Source of the DNA: Allohahella sp002354735
GTDB lineage: Bacteria; Pseudomonadota; Gammaproteobacteria; Pseudomonadales; Oleiphilaceae
Assembly: GCF_047946665.1 (NCBI RefSeq)
Contig: NZ_CP172312.1
Location: 1,488,001-1,552,000 of the forward strand
Direction of reading: 5' to 3'
Length of the DNA stretch: 64,000 bases
Part shown: positions 41,712 to 51,753 of the stretch, piece after piece
Position numbering within the stretch: position 1 is the first letter of the stretch
How the letters are laid out: each line of letters begins with the position of its first letter
Notes under the pieces: generated by a model
Told to the model about the DNA's origin: nothing
Seen by the model: the letters and a program-made list of their open reading frames with translations, nothing else
Database searches by the model: none
Translations under genes and position numbers: made by a program

Positions 41712-44636
41712 ATGACGACATCACTGTTCCCCAGGAACAAACTCTGCCGCGCAATACTGCTTGGTGCGAGTCTGGCGCTTGCCGGCGGGCTGCCGACTTC
41801 TGCAACGGCGGCTCCCTGCGACGCACCCCAATGGCAGGAAGGCAACACTTTCAAGCTTGGCCAGGAAGTGATCTACCAGCAGAATATCTATAGAGCGCTG
41901 GTGACCCACACCGCCTGGACTGGCGCTGGCTGGACTCCCCTGACCAATTCCTTGTGGACGCTGATCGGCCCCGCTGACTGCGGTGGTGGTGGTGGCACAG
42001 ATGATGGCGACGGCGGCGTGAATAACCCAGGTGACGGCGGTGACGACCCTGCTACGCCGGTCAAGAGCAGCACTACAAGATTCATCCCATATATCTACTC
42101 GTGGGGCATCGGCAATAGCGCCTACTGGGTGAACGACCTGCGCCAGCTGCCAAGCGGTGTGAACGATATTCTGCTGGCCTTTGCCCTCGCTTACGGCGAT
42201 GAGATACGGCTACAGGCAGATGACCCCGACCTACTCAAGACCCAGATTTCCGCAGCGCATCAGAAAAGCATCAAAGTCGGCGTCTCCACCGGAGGCGCTT
42301 CCGCAGGCTATCTTCACGAAATGGCGGGCACGCCTGCAGTGGTTGCCAGCAAGTTCGTCGCTTTCATCAAAGAGTACGGCTTCGACTTCATCGACGTCGA
42401 TTTTGAAGGCTCTTATATTGCCGACGCTGCTGCCCGCGACCGCATGGTCGCTATCATGGCGGCAGTACGCCGGCAACTGCCGCAGCACCCCATCACGCTC
42501 ACTGTACCAAGCCACGGCGGAGAAACCGGCCTGAGTAGCGGTGTGATAGCCATGGCCAAAGCGATGTACGACGCCAATGCACTCAGCGCAGTGACGGCCA
42601 TGTCTTTCGATTACTACGGCCTCAATCGGGACGTCTACCAGGCCGCGAAGGTTTCTGTAGGTCTGATCGCAGAACATCTCACGGGTGAATGCAATACCGC
42701 TACTGGTATGGTCTGCGCCGATCACTTCGATGAATTCAAAAAAGCTCGTGGTCTGTACGGCATTATCAGCATGATCGGCAAGGCTGATGATGGCCACGTT
42801 ACGACAGTCGATGAACAGGCCCGTCAGACGAAGTTCGCCAAGGATAACGGCCTGTATTCCATAGGCTTCTGGGCGCTCAATCGGGACCAGAGTTGCGACA
42901 TCGATCTTGCCCAATGCTCGGGTGTGAGCGCTGCGAATGGTGCGTATACCGCGGCTACGGTCAATGCGCTCGGGCAGTTTGGCGGGGGGAACCCTGGTAG
43001 TGGTTCTGGCGGCAGCGACGGCGGGACCGGTGGCGGAAGCGGCGACGGCAGCTCAGGTGGCGGTGCGGGCGGCGGCGACAGCTGCGTGGAAGGCGCCGTT
43101 GCAGCCTGGACTTCTGGCGCTGTTTACACCAAGGGTATGCAATCCACACACGGCGGCCGCCTCTGGGAAGCCCAGTGGTGGACCCAGAATGACACGCCGG
43201 GCACCGGCGGCGACTGGGGCGTCTGGCGCGACCGTGGTGCAGCCGAAGACTGTCCTGATGGCGGGGACGGCGGTACGGACGGCGGTGACGGTGGAACTGG
43301 CGGCGGCACTGATGGCGGTACAGACGGTGGCACCGATGGTGGATCTGGCGGAAGTGGAAACGGCGGTGACACCGACGGCGGTACCGATAACCCCGATGGC
43401 GGTACTGGCGGCGGCGGCAATGTCGTCGCGAGTTACTTCGTTGAATGGGGCATCTACGGCCGCAACTATCATGTTGCCGATGTGCCTGCCGAAAAGCTCT
43501 CTCACCTGCTCTACGGCTTCATTGCGATCTGCGGTCCGAACGAGTCATTACAGCTAGCCAACCCTGCAGGCTATTCAGCACTCATGAGTGAATGCGCCGA
43601 TCAAGCAGACTACACGGTCACGATACACGACCGTTTCGCTGCGCTGGAAAAGAGCTATCCCGGTGATAAATGGGATGATCCAATTCGCGGCAATTTCGGT
43701 CAGCTGGCGAAGATGAAAGCAGCTAACCCGCATATCAAGGTTCTGCCCTCCATTGGCGGCTGGACCCTGTCCGACCCCTTCCATCCTATGGCGAACGATC
43801 CTGCGAAACGCCGGACCTTCATCACTTCGACTATTGAGTTTCTTAAGACCTACAAGGTTTTTGATGGTCTCGATCTCGACTGGGAATATCCAGGTGGCGG
43901 CGGTGCCAACCCAAAACTGGGCGCGGATAGTGATGCTGAAGCCTTCGCGACCCTCATGCGTGAACTGCGACAGGCACTCGATGGCCTGGAAGCTGAAACC
44001 GGTCGGGAGTATCTGCTCACCGCGGCTGTCGGCGCTGCTGCGGCGAAGATAGACAAGGTCGACTACCAGAATGCCGCAGCACACATGGACTACGTATTTG
44101 CGATGACCTACGACTTCTACGGCGCCTGGGACGGCACCCTCGGTCACCAGGCAGGCCTCTATGCAGCCACGAATGAAGCCACTCCGGGTTTCAATGGTGA
44201 TACTGCCATCGACAATCTGCTTGCTGCAGGTGTACCAGCCGACAAACTCGTTCTCGGCGTCGCCATGTATGGGCGCGGCTGGCAGGGCGTAACAGGCGGC
44301 AGTGCCAATGATCCATTCAGCGGCACTGGTGGTTCGGCCATCCCGGGCACCTGGGAAGCCGGCGTACTGGATTACAAGGATATCGAACGGAACTATCTTG
44401 GCGGCGCCAACGGCACGGGCATCAACGGCTTCACCTATGGCTACGATGCGCAAGCAGAGGCCCCCTGGCTTTACAGCGCCAGCAAAGGCCAACTGATCAG
44501 CTTCGAGAACGAACGTTCAGCTAAAGCAAAAGCCAAATATGCTAAAGATCATGGCCTTGCGGGTGTTTTCTCATGGGAAATCGATGCTGACAATGGCCGC
44601 ATTCTGGATGCCATGCGTCAAGGTGTAGCGAGGTAA
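41712..44636 (+). CDS. Secreted two-domain GH18 chitinase (copy 2)
   Basis: Identical to the 974-residue enzyme at 5503-8427: signal peptide, CBM5/12-like module, GH18 domain, second CBM5/12-like module and second GH18 domain, joined by Gly/Asp-rich linkers. Even the repetitive linkers, which often drift or collapse, match in length. Confidence 0.93.
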   Translation: MTTSLFPRNKLCRAILLGASLALAGGLPTSATAAPCDAPQWQEGNTFKLGQEVIYQQNIYRALVTHTAWTGAGWTPLTNSLWTLIGPADCGGGGGTDDGDGGVNNPGDGGDDPATPVKSSTTRFIPYIYSWGIGNSAYWVNDLRQLPSGVNDILLAFALAYGDEIRLQADDPDLLKTQISAAHQKSIKVGVSTGGASAGYLHEMAGTPAVVASKFVAFIKEYGFDFIDVDFEGSYIADAAARDRMVAIMAAVRRQLPQHPITLTVPSHGGETGLSSGVIAMAKAMYDANALSAVTAMSFDYYGLNRDVYQAAKVSVGLIAEHLTGECNTATGMVCADHFDEFKKARGLYGIISMIGKADDGHVTTVDEQARQTKFAKDNGLYSIGFWALNRDQSCDIDLAQCSGVSAANGAYTAATVNALGQFGGGNPGSGSGGSDGGTGGGSGDGSSGGGAGGGDSCVEGAVAAWTSGAVYTKGMQSTHGGRLWEAQWWTQNDTPGTGGDWGVWRDRGAAEDCPDGGDGGTDGGDGGTGGGTDGGTDGGTDGGSGGSGNGGDTDGGTDNPDGGTGGGGNVVASYFVEWGIYGRNYHVADVPAEKLSHLLYGFIAICGPNESLQLANPAGYSALMSECADQADYTVTIHDRFAALEKSYPGDKWDDPIRGNFGQLAKMKAANPHIKVLPSIGGWTLSDPFHPMANDPAKRRTFITSTIEFLKTYKVFDGLDLDWEYPGGGGANPKLGADSDAEAFATLMRELRQALDGLEAETGREYLLTAAVGAAAAKIDKVDYQNAAAHMDYVFAMTYDFYGAWDGTLGHQAGLYAATNEATPGFNGDTAIDNLLAAGVPADKLVLGVAMYGRGWQGVTGGSANDPFSGTGGSAIPGTWEAGVLDYKDIERNYLGGANGTGINGFTYGYDAQAEAPWLYSASKGQLISFENERSAKAKAKYAKDHGLAGVFSWEIDADNGRILDAMRQGVAR

Positions 44637-44682
44637 GCCGAGGGCGAGTATCGCTAGACGTCCAGTGTCGCAGCGATCTTTA

Positions 44683-44709
44683 GGGGATGCCCAGGCATCC
44701 CCTTTTTTT
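44683..44709 (+). terminator. Rho-independent terminator after the chitinase (copy 2)
   Basis: The same GGGGATGCC/GGCATCCCC hairpin and T-run as at 8474-8500. Confidence 0.92.
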
Positions 44710-44828
44710 CGCCTCTGGGAAGCAGTCACAGTTCTGCTCACTGAACCACCATACAATCCATTCAAACAATCGATACAAACACTATTGGCCTGTCGCATTC
44801 TCCCGACAGGGCGCAGGGAGGCACTGAC

Positions 44829-46028
44829 TTGTTCGGAATGATTAGGATCAGGGGCTCCAGGGCTCCGCTTGTCGATCTGTGCGTTTCGCGCCGCAGTCTG
44901 GGTTTGATCTACCTGCTCTTCGTCTTGAGTCTGCTTAGCTCCAGTGCATCAGCCGCCCGGTCCGACAATACGCGGCCGCGTGTGGTGTTTCTCAATCCCG
45001 CCACACCAGAAAATATCTTCTGGGAAAAGGTCACCCGCCTCATGCGGCACGGTGCGCAACAGCTGGACATGGATCTCACTGTCTCCTATCAGACGCAGGA
45101 GGACATCACGAGTCGCTTCTCCTATGTCAAGGCCGCGAACGATATATTGAGCGCCGAGAATCCACCGGACTATCTGCTATTTCTCAACTTGCGGGACACT
45201 GGTCACCGCATACTCGAGCAGGCCGAGGCAGTTGGTGTAAAAAGCATGATGATTCTCAGCGACATTCATGATGATGAGCGACTGCTATTCGGGGAGCCTC
45301 GTGGAAAATTCAGACACTGGATAGGACATCTGGTTTCCGACGACCGCCAGGCCGGATATCTCCTGGCCGACCGTCTGCTGACCATGGCCCGTAAGCTCGA
45401 TCGATCTGGTGTGATTGAAACTGTGGGCATCAACGGATCTATCAACGGTACCGCTGCCGCTTTGCGGGCGCAGGGGCTGAAACAGGCGCTGGCCGAGCAC
45501 GAACGCAGCAGTCTCAACGCCCTCGTCAATTCGAGAACATGGCTGAGACAGGACGGCCAGGCCAAGGCGCTCGTCTTGTTGCGCCGACATCCCGAAACCG
45601 AAGTGATATGGGCAGCATCGGACGGCCTCGCTCTCGGCGCAAGCGACGCTGCCGCCGAAATTGGTGGTGGCAGCGCTGGCGCAAGGTTCGTTGGCGGCAT
45701 TGACTGGACAGATGAGGCGCTTGAGGCAGTCACCAAAGGCCAGCTTACGCTATCTGTCGGCGGCCACGTACTTGAAAGCCTCATCGCCTTGGTCCTGCTG
45801 CACGACCACTACCACGGTCGGGACTTCAATCGGGACCCTGGCGCCCGCCTGCTCACGCCGATGGCTGTTGCCGACCGACGCTCCGCTGCACAGTTGCAGA
45901 AGCGCATGAACGCCGATCTCGATGCGGTAAATATCCAGCGTCTGTCCAAAATCAGGGATCATACGCTCGAGCGCTATGACTTCAGCATCGCAAATATTCT
46001 CTCCTTGCCGCAGGGTGCGCTTGAGTGA
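44829..46028 (+). CDS. Periplasmic sugar-type binding protein (copy 2)
   Basis: Identical to the 399-residue RbsB/LuxP-like protein at 8620-9819, including the TTG start and its AGGGAGG site, and again coupled to the hybrid kinase by a GTGA overlap. Confidence 0.8.
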   Translation: MFGMIRIRGSRAPLVDLCVSRRSLGLIYLLFVLSLLSSSASAARSDNTRPRVVFLNPATPENIFWEKVTRLMRHGAQQLDMDLTVSYQTQEDITSRFSYVKAANDILSAENPPDYLLFLNLRDTGHRILEQAEAVGVKSMMILSDIHDDERLLFGEPRGKFRHWIGHLVSDDRQAGYLLADRLLTMARKLDRSGVIETVGINGSINGTAAALRAQGLKQALAEHERSSLNALVNSRTWLRQDGQAKALVLLRRHPETEVIWAASDGLALGASDAAAEIGGGSAGARFVGGIDWTDEALEAVTKGQLTLSVGGHVLESLIALVLLHDHYHGRDFNRDPGARLLTPMAVADRRSAAQLQKRMNADLDAVNIQRLSKIRDHTLERYDFSIANILSLPQGALE

Positions 46029-48001
46029 GACCTTGGCTGAAACTGGCGGCACGGGATCGTCTGGCCTGGCAGCAGGCTCGTTACGCCATGTTGGTCGCCT
46101 TCGGCCTCGGAACGCTCATGAGCAGCGCACAGTTACTCACTGACTATTTTCGTGAGCGGACGCAGGTCGAGACTACCGTTGTTCAGGCCGTTGCCATCAT
46201 GCAGAGACAGGCCGCCCGCGCCATTTTCGATATTGATGCCTCGCTGGCAGTCAATGTCGTCGATGGGCTGCTCGAGTATCAGCCAGTATTCAGTGTGGAG
46301 CTGCGCGATGCCTTCGGCGTCATGCTCCTGTCCAAGGAGCGCACCTCGCAGGTGCGGGGCGATGACACCATTGCGCGTTGGCTATTCGGCGATATGGAAG
46401 AGTATCGCGTACCTCTGAGATATTACCCCGACGAGGCACCGGTCGGTGAACTCAATGTGGTGATGGACAGCACCGTGCTCGCGCAGAATTTCGTCTCACG
46501 CGCAATCGTCACACTCACAACCGGATTGTTACGCAACTGCGTGCTGGCACTGGTGCTCTGGCTCATGTTCTACCTTACCCTCGCCAAGCCAATCGTAGAG
46601 CTGGCCCAGCAGGTTGGCGCGGTGAAGACCGATTCACCCGATACCATCGATGGCGTCGGCAGGGGCGTCAATCGCAGAAACGAACTCGGACTGCTCAGCT
46701 ACGCCCTGAACCGCCTGTTAGCTGGTTTCGCCCAGAGTCTGCAGCAGCGCGATGCTGCAGAACAGCAACTCCGCCTGCATCAGGAAGACCTCGAGCGGCG
46801 TGTTGCTGCGCGCACTGTGGAGCTGGAAGACGTCAACCTGCGCCTCGAGCGGCAGTGTGAGCTTGCGCAGAAGCGTGCTGATGACGCCCGCCTGGCATGG
46901 CGGACAGCACATAGCGCAAACGCCGAGAAATCACGTTTCATTGCAGCTGCGAGCCATGATCTGAGACAGCCACTTCAGGCCCTTCAGTTCCTTCTGGGTG
47001 CACTGCGAAAGCATGTGCAGGGCCCTGAAGGCCGGCGCCTCTATTGCAATGCTCTGGTGTCTGCGAACAGTCTCCAGGACTGGATGAACACGCTGCTCGA
47101 CATTTCGCAGCTCGAAGCCGGCGTTCTCAAAGTACGGCGAGCGCCGGTCGATATCGGCTTGCTCATGCGCTCGGTTGCTGGCATTTGCCAGACACAGGCG
47201 GCTGAGCGGGGTCTGGAGATTCGTGTTCGTGCAGGGGGCTTCTGGGTGGACTCCGACGCCACGCTGCTGCAAAGGGTGTTGCTCAATCTCGTGACGAATG
47301 CCATCAAGAATACTGTTGAGGGCGGCGTGCTGATGGGCGTTCGCAGACGTGGCTCGAGCCTGCTGATCGAAATCTATGATACCGGTGTGGGTATAGAAGC
47401 CAAAACGAGAGATGAAATATTCACCGAGTTCCGCAGCTTTGGCCATGAGTCAGGTACGGGCATCGGTCTTTCGATCGTCAAACGGGTATGTCAGATGCTC
47501 GACCACCCCCTTCAGGTTCGCTCCAACTGGGGGCGTGGTAGTTGCTTCGCCATTGAGGTGCCTGAAGCCAGCCCGGCTCCCCCATCTACTCCAGTACCGC
47601 TGCTGGCGGGGCAACGCATCCAGGCGCTTCGCGTACTGTTGATCGATGACGACCCGCAGATACTCCGTGGCCTTGGCGCGCTCCTCGGCAGCTGGGGCAA
47701 TGACGCAATAACTGTTTCCGGAGCGCGTCAGGCACTGAGTGTCTCAGCCGAGGGCGTCGATCTCATTATTTGCGACTACCATCTCCATGGCCAGGGCGCA
47801 GGCATTGAGCTCATTGAATCGATTAGGCTACGGGCGGGTCGCAAGGTCCCTGCCATCTTGATTACTGGAGATACTCGAGAGGATCTGCTCCAGCGATTTG
47901 CAGCCAGCGGGCTGGTGGTGCTGCACAAACCCGTATCGCCGCCGCGACTGCGCGCCGCCTGCAACCATGTGCTCAAGAGCGCCTCGCCTGAACCCGCCTA
48001 G
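46025..48001 (+). CDS. Hybrid sensor histidine kinase (copy 2)
   Basis: Identical to the 658-residue kinase at 9816-11792: two membrane segments, HAMP-like linker, HisKA with ASHDLRQPLQ, ATPase domain and C-terminal receiver, no HPt. Confidence 0.92.
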   Translation: MRPWLKLAARDRLAWQQARYAMLVAFGLGTLMSSAQLLTDYFRERTQVETTVVQAVAIMQRQAARAIFDIDASLAVNVVDGLLEYQPVFSVELRDAFGVMLLSKERTSQVRGDDTIARWLFGDMEEYRVPLRYYPDEAPVGELNVVMDSTVLAQNFVSRAIVTLTTGLLRNCVLALVLWLMFYLTLAKPIVELAQQVGAVKTDSPDTIDGVGRGVNRRNELGLLSYALNRLLAGFAQSLQQRDAAEQQLRLHQEDLERRVAARTVELEDVNLRLERQCELAQKRADDARLAWRTAHSANAEKSRFIAAASHDLRQPLQALQFLLGALRKHVQGPEGRRLYCNALVSANSLQDWMNTLLDISQLEAGVLKVRRAPVDIGLLMRSVAGICQTQAAERGLEIRVRAGGFWVDSDATLLQRVLLNLVTNAIKNTVEGGVLMGVRRRGSSLLIEIYDTGVGIEAKTRDEIFTEFRSFGHESGTGIGLSIVKRVCQMLDHPLQVRSNWGRGSCFAIEVPEASPAPPSTPVPLLAGQRIQALRVLLIDDDPQILRGLGALLGSWGNDAITVSGARQALSVSAEGVDLIICDYHLHGQGAGIELIESIRLRAGRKVPAILITGDTREDLLQRFAASGLVVLHKPVSPPRLRAACNHVLKSASPEPA

Positions 48002-48621
48002 ACGAGGCTCATATCCTGAGCAACGCGGGCCGCTTCTGTGCGGTTTCGAACATTGAGGTCACGGTAAATATTGTTGCAATGTGTCTTGATGGTGCCCATT
48101 GAGAGACTCAGCCGATTGCAGATTTCCTTGTTCGGCAAGCCCTCGGCTAATAAGCGCAGGACCTCGACCTGACGCCGACTGAGGCCCGAGGCAGTCGTTA
48201 GCGACGAGCTACCATGGTCCTCACGGGGCGCGTAAAGACTCTGCGGGAAATAGCTGCCCCCCGCAAGGATAAGCTGGATGGCTCGAATGACCACGACTGT
48301 TGGCCCTGCCTTGCAGATATAGCCCTGTATATCAAAGGCGAGTGCTCGTCGCATGGTTTCGGGACGGTCATCACCAGACAGTATGGCGACGGGTACCAGT
48401 GGATAGCGCTGCTGGAGCTCAGCGAGCAGATCCAGTCCCGCGACGTCCGGTAGTTGAAGATCGAGTAGCAGCAAGTCGATGTCGGCTCGCTGCTGCAGTT
48501 GCTGCCACACCTGTTGACCACTTTCGGCTTCGATCAGTTTCGCATGCGGATACGCATCGACCAGCGCAGCCTTCAAGCCAGTACGAAACAGACCGTGATC
48601 ATCAGCAATGATGATATTCAT
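47998..48621 (-). CDS. NarL/FixJ-type response regulator (copy 2)
   Basis: Identical to the 207-residue regulator at 11789-12412. Here the gene upstream on the same strand is the complete cobD, 90 bases away, so in the ancestral arrangement read-through from cobD into the regulator is possible; in copy 1 that transcript would start within the cobD fragment. Confidence 0.93.
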   Translation of the reverse strand: MNIIIADDHGLFRTGLKAALVDAYPHAKLIEAESGQQVWQQLQQRADIDLLLLDLQLPDVAGLDLLAELQQRYPLVPVAILSGDDRPETMRRALAFDIQGYICKAGPTVVVIRAIQLILAGGSYFPQSLYAPREDHGSSSLTTASGLSRRQVEVLRLLAEGLPNKEICNRLSLSMGTIKTHCNNIYRDLNVRNRTEAARVAQDMSLV

Positions 48622-48711
48622 ACGCGCTCCCTGTGAATCCTGCTGAATTCGTGCAGGGGCTACAGTACACCAGCTGACGGAGCACGGACCGTGTATGCGT
48701 CAAATTTGAGG

Positions 48712-49731
48712 TCAAAAAGATGTCTTCAGGTTCTGGACAAGCGCACTACCGAGGGCTAGCCTGAGCCTCTGCCACTGCGCTTCATCGCCCGGCAGGCCGA
48801 ATCTCACTGCCGGATGATGAGGAAAGAGACGAATCAGGATGCCCTGTCGCGCCAGCGCTTCTGCAATCTTGCTTGCCTGGGCATGCCGGACATAACGAAA
48901 CAACAGTGTGCCGTTCGAAGCCGGCATGCCCTGGCTGTCGAGCAAATCTCGCAGCCTGGCACTCGAAACAGCAAGTGAGCGCGCCATCGCCTCTTGCCAG
49001 GGCTTGTCCATAAGCGCACGAGACATGATGTAGCGGGTCGGCCCCGAAAGGCACCACGGCCCTAACGCCGTGTTGAGCTGCTCACACAGTTCAGGACGAG
49101 CTAGCACAGCGCCGGCACGAATACCTGCCAAGCCAAAGAATTTTCCAACCGAGCGCAGCACCACGAGCCCTTCCAGGTCGGTACGGGATGCCAGCGAGTC
49201 CGTTGTACCACTGACGAAGGCCTCGTCGACAATCAACCAGCCACCACGGGACGCCAGGCGCTCGTGCCACTGCAACAGCCGCTCGGTCGATACCACTTCA
49301 CCCGTGGGGTTATTCGGCTGGATCCATATGACGATATCCAGCTGATCGAGCAACTGCTCCAGGGTGTCTGTCGTAAAGGTCACAAGTTTGTGGCCGGCTG
49401 CAGCCCAGCAGTGCTTGTGCTCTTCATAGCCGATTGTCGGCACGCCTACCCTGCACGGGCGGCGAATGCGCGGCAGCGCCTGTATAGCCGCCTGACTACC
49501 TGCGACCGGCAGACCTTCTGCCCCCGCAGGCAGATCCGCCCAGGTTCGGATAGCCTCCCGCAGACCGTCATCGTCCTCCGGCAGACGCTGCCACACGTTG
49601 GGCGGCACGACTGGCACAGGCCAGCTGTTCGGATTTATGCCTGTTGAAAGATCCAGCCATTCAGAGAGCGGAATCCGCCAGTGTCTGGCAGCAGCATTGA
49701 GGCGGCCACCGTGTATCGGCTGGCTGCTCAT
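48712..49731 (-). CDS. cobD: Threonine-phosphate decarboxylase CobD (intact)
   Basis: A 339-residue PLP enzyme of the aminotransferase fold that makes aminopropanol phosphate for the nucleotide loop of B12 (called CobC in Pseudomonas denitrificans naming). Landmarks: HGGRLNAAARHW near residue 7, LDLSTGINPNSWPVP near 27, IQPNNPTGEVV near 137, VDEAF near 168 and the PLP lysine in SVGKFFGLAGIRAG near 196. The sequence is complete, unlike the fragment at 12503-12820. It abuts cbiB (TGA directly followed by ATG). The duplication edge falls at codon 234. Confidence 0.93.
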   Translation of the reverse strand: MSSQPIHGGRLNAAARHWRIPLSEWLDLSTGINPNSWPVPVVPPNVWQRLPEDDDGLREAIRTWADLPAGAEGLPVAGSQAAIQALPRIRRPCRVGVPTIGYEEHKHCWAAAGHKLVTFTTDTLEQLLDQLDIVIWIQPNNPTGEVVSTERLLQWHERLASRGGWLIVDEAFVSGTTDSLASRTDLEGLVVLRSVGKFFGLAGIRAGAVLARPELCEQLNTALGPWCLSGPTRYIMSRALMDKPWQEAMARSLAVSSARLRDLLDSQGMPASNGTLLFRYVRHAQASKIAEALARQGILIRLFPHHPAVRFGLPGDEAQWQRLRLALGSALVQNLKTSF

Positions 49732-50697
49732 TCAGACCGTTCCTGTCATGAGATAGATCGAAAACGCGAGCACTGTCAATACTGCCAGCCATGAGATGAC
49801 ACCTCGTTCAAGGAGGGTCACGGCTGCCAACACGGTCTGTGCTGAGGGCGCCGGCCCCTCGCCGAGGTGCGGCCGCTGCTTTAGTCCAGTCGAGTAAGGT
49901 GCTGGTCCACCTAAACTCACGCCCAGCGCACCGGCGCCAGCTGCCATTACAGGGCCGGCATTGGGACTATCCCAGGCCGGCGCCTGCGTTCGCCAGGCTG
50001 CCAGCGCCCGACGCGTCCGGCCTAGCACGGCATACGTCAAAGCTGTCAGCCGTGCCGGTACCCAGCCCAATAGATCATCCAGGCGCGCAGCAGCACGTCC
50101 GAACAAGAGGAAGCGCTCGTTCCTGTACCCCCACATGGCGTCGAGCGTATTGACGGCACGGTGGAGTAGCACGCCGGGCATTCCAGCAACCAGAAACCAG
50201 AACAGACTGGCAAACACGGCGTCAGCGCCATTTTCCAGTACGGATTCGGTGGCGGCACTCGCGACTGCAGTCTCATCGAGCGATGCAGTCTGTCGACTCA
50301 CGATGCGGGCCAGCTGCTCCCGGGCTACTGGCAGTTCTCCCGCAGCAAGCGGATCTGCCACTGCCAAGGCGTGCTCACGCAGCCCGCGAAGCGATAGCGC
50401 CGACCAGAGCACGACAATCTCGACCAAGATCAGCGCTGGCGCGGAAAGCACAGCCATGAGCACCAGCGAAACCAACACCAGCGGCGCGACAAGTGTAAAA
50501 ACGGCTAGGGAACCCATGAGTAGTGGATGTGCCGACCGCCAGGCGGCTTTCGGGTCACGCGGGTTGAGACGCTGCTCCAGCCAAATGGCGACCTTGCCGA
50601 AACCGACCAGCGGATGCATTCGGCGGGGCTCGCCCAGCAGGTGATCCAGCACAAGCGCAGCCATACAGACTGCCGTCGAGGTGATTAAACTAGTCAA
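49732..50697 (-). CDS. cbiB: Adenosylcobinamide-phosphate synthase CbiB
   Basis: An inner-membrane protein of about 321 residues that joins adenosylcobyric acid to aminopropanol phosphate. The family start LVLDHLLGEPRRMHPLVGFG is near residue 14. Further landmarks are TESVLENGADAVFASLFWF near 168, NTLDAMWGYRNERF near 200 and a run of membrane helices. The start is uncertain: TTG 50697 keeps a plausible first helix and has GGAA upstream, while ATG 50664 would begin inside it. A longer frame to 50769 is unlikely. It is next to cobD and 89 bases after cobU. Confidence 0.9.
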   Translation of the reverse strand: MTSLITSTAVCMAALVLDHLLGEPRRMHPLVGFGKVAIWLEQRLNPRDPKAAWRSAHPLLMGSLAVFTLVAPLVLVSLVLMAVLSAPALILVEIVVLWSALSLRGLREHALAVADPLAAGELPVAREQLARIVSRQTASLDETAVASAATESVLENGADAVFASLFWFLVAGMPGVLLHRAVNTLDAMWGYRNERFLLFGRAAARLDDLLGWVPARLTALTYAVLGRTRRALAAWRTQAPAWDSPNAGPVMAAGAGALGVSLGGPAPYSTGLKQRPHLGEGPAPSAQTVLAAVTLLERGVISWLAVLTVLAFSIYLMTGTV

Positions 50698-50786
50698 TTG
50701 GGGTTCCGCTGCGCCAGAGTCCGGGCATGATAGCGATTCTGGAGGTCGATGCCAGCCCGATGAGCACAAGACCGGGCTTGTTGAGC

Positions 50787-51302
50787 CTATTTCAGCGTGA
50801 GCGGCAGGCCAGCTACGGACATGATCACATGTTCACACTGCCGCGCAAGAGCCTGATTCAGCCAGCCGAGCTCGTCACAGAAGCGGCGCGTCAGCGCTTC
50901 CATACCGACGGTGCCGAGACCGACCTCATTGCTGACAATAATGACTTCGGCGGGATAGTCATCCAGAGCCTGTAGAAAGGCCGCCCTCTCCTGCCGAAAC
51001 ACCTCATCTCCAGCGAACATCAGGTTGCTGAGCCAGAGACTCATACAGTCGATCAGCAGGCATGGTGGAGGATTCCGCCGGGATTGTTCGGTGATGGTGT
51101 CGGACAGCGTGATCGGCACCTCTTCCAGACCCCAGTCCTGCGGTCGGTCGGCGCGATGCCGGGCAATTCTGGCCGACATTTCTGCATCGCCGGCGCTGGC
51201 GGTAGCCACGTATACGACGGGACGGTCAGTCTCGCCAGCGAGTCGCTCCGCCAGGGCGGTCTTTCCGGAGCGGATACCACCAAGGACAAGCGTGTTGTTC
51301 AT
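50787..51302 (-). CDS. cobU: Adenosylcobinamide kinase/guanylyltransferase CobU
   Basis: A 171-residue bifunctional enzyme (CobP in other naming) that phosphorylates adenosylcobinamide and transfers GMP to it. The P-loop GGIRSGKTALAE is at residues 8-19. The guanylylation His lies in RIARHRADRP near 49, and IIVSNEVGLGTVG near 120 is typical. It starts the short run cobU-cbiB-cobD. No riboswitch is visible upstream, so these nucleotide-loop genes may not share the B12 control of the two larger runs. Confidence 0.94.
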   Translation of the reverse strand: MNNTLVLGGIRSGKTALAERLAGETDRPVVYVATASAGDAEMSARIARHRADRPQDWGLEEVPITLSDTITEQSRRNPPPCLLIDCMSLWLSNLMFAGDEVFRQERAAFLQALDDYPAEVIIVSNEVGLGTVGMEALTRRFCDELGWLNQALARQCEHVIMSVAGLPLTLK

Positions 51303-51352
51303 AATTTCTCCGCTCTCCTCGAGAGCTTTGGTATGGGTGACTCGACAGTTGA

Positions 51353-51682
51353 TTATTGGAACAGCAGGGCCTTCATCTTGCGCTCGCTATAGCCGTAGAC
51401 CACGCTGTTATCGACTTGGAGCACAGGTACGCCGCGGCCGCCAAGCGCCTTGAATTTTTCCAGCCCTTCAGCCGATGTCTCGATGTCGTACTCCAGATAA
51501 TCGATGCCTTCGCGCTCGAGCAGACTTCTGGTCTGGGCACAGTAGCCACACCATGACGTGGCGAACAGAATCACTTCACCCGGGTCGGCAGCCATCGCCG
51601 GAGGTGGCCGCAGCAACTCCTGAACAGTATCCCAATGCTGATAGGCGACGATCGCCAACACAATAAAGCACAGTTTTTTCAT
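51353..51682 (-). CDS. Membrane-anchored glutaredoxin-like protein
   Basis: A 109-residue protein with an N-terminal hydrophobic segment (MKKLCFIVLAIVAYQHW) and a glutaredoxin-like domain. The redox motif is SWCGYCAQT near residue 45, followed by the cis-proline segment GVPVLQVD near 85. The N-terminal segment would place the domain in the periplasm or tether it to the membrane, unusual for a glutaredoxin. It lies 50 bases before cobU on the same strand; a link to B12 is not evident. Confidence 0.83.
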   Translation of the reverse strand: MKKLCFIVLAIVAYQHWDTVQELLRPPPAMAADPGEVILFATSWCGYCAQTRSLLEREGIDYLEYDIETSAEGLEKFKALGGRGVPVLQVDNSVVYGYSERKMKALLFQ

Positions 51683-51753
51683 CGGACACCTCCTGCCATG
51701 GCTATTTAGGGCGGCAGTGTACCATTAACATACCGTTACAATAGTGATGAATC

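Larger units (their letters stand above)
36210..49029. repeat. Direct repeat copy 2 (12.8 kb)
   Basis: The same sequence as 1-12820 at a constant offset of 36,209. Here both sides run into continuous, intact genes: cobO on the left and a complete cobD on the right, so this is the ancestral arrangement. The left limit given is only the base matching position 1; if the duplication is tandem, homology continues left through all of 12821-36209. Confidence 0.97.

Noticed and set aside
50754..50778. Terminator between cobU and cbiB
   Set aside because: AGCCCG/CGGGCT forms only a six-base stem with a 13-base loop and no T-run; cobU, cbiB and cobD are more likely one transcript.
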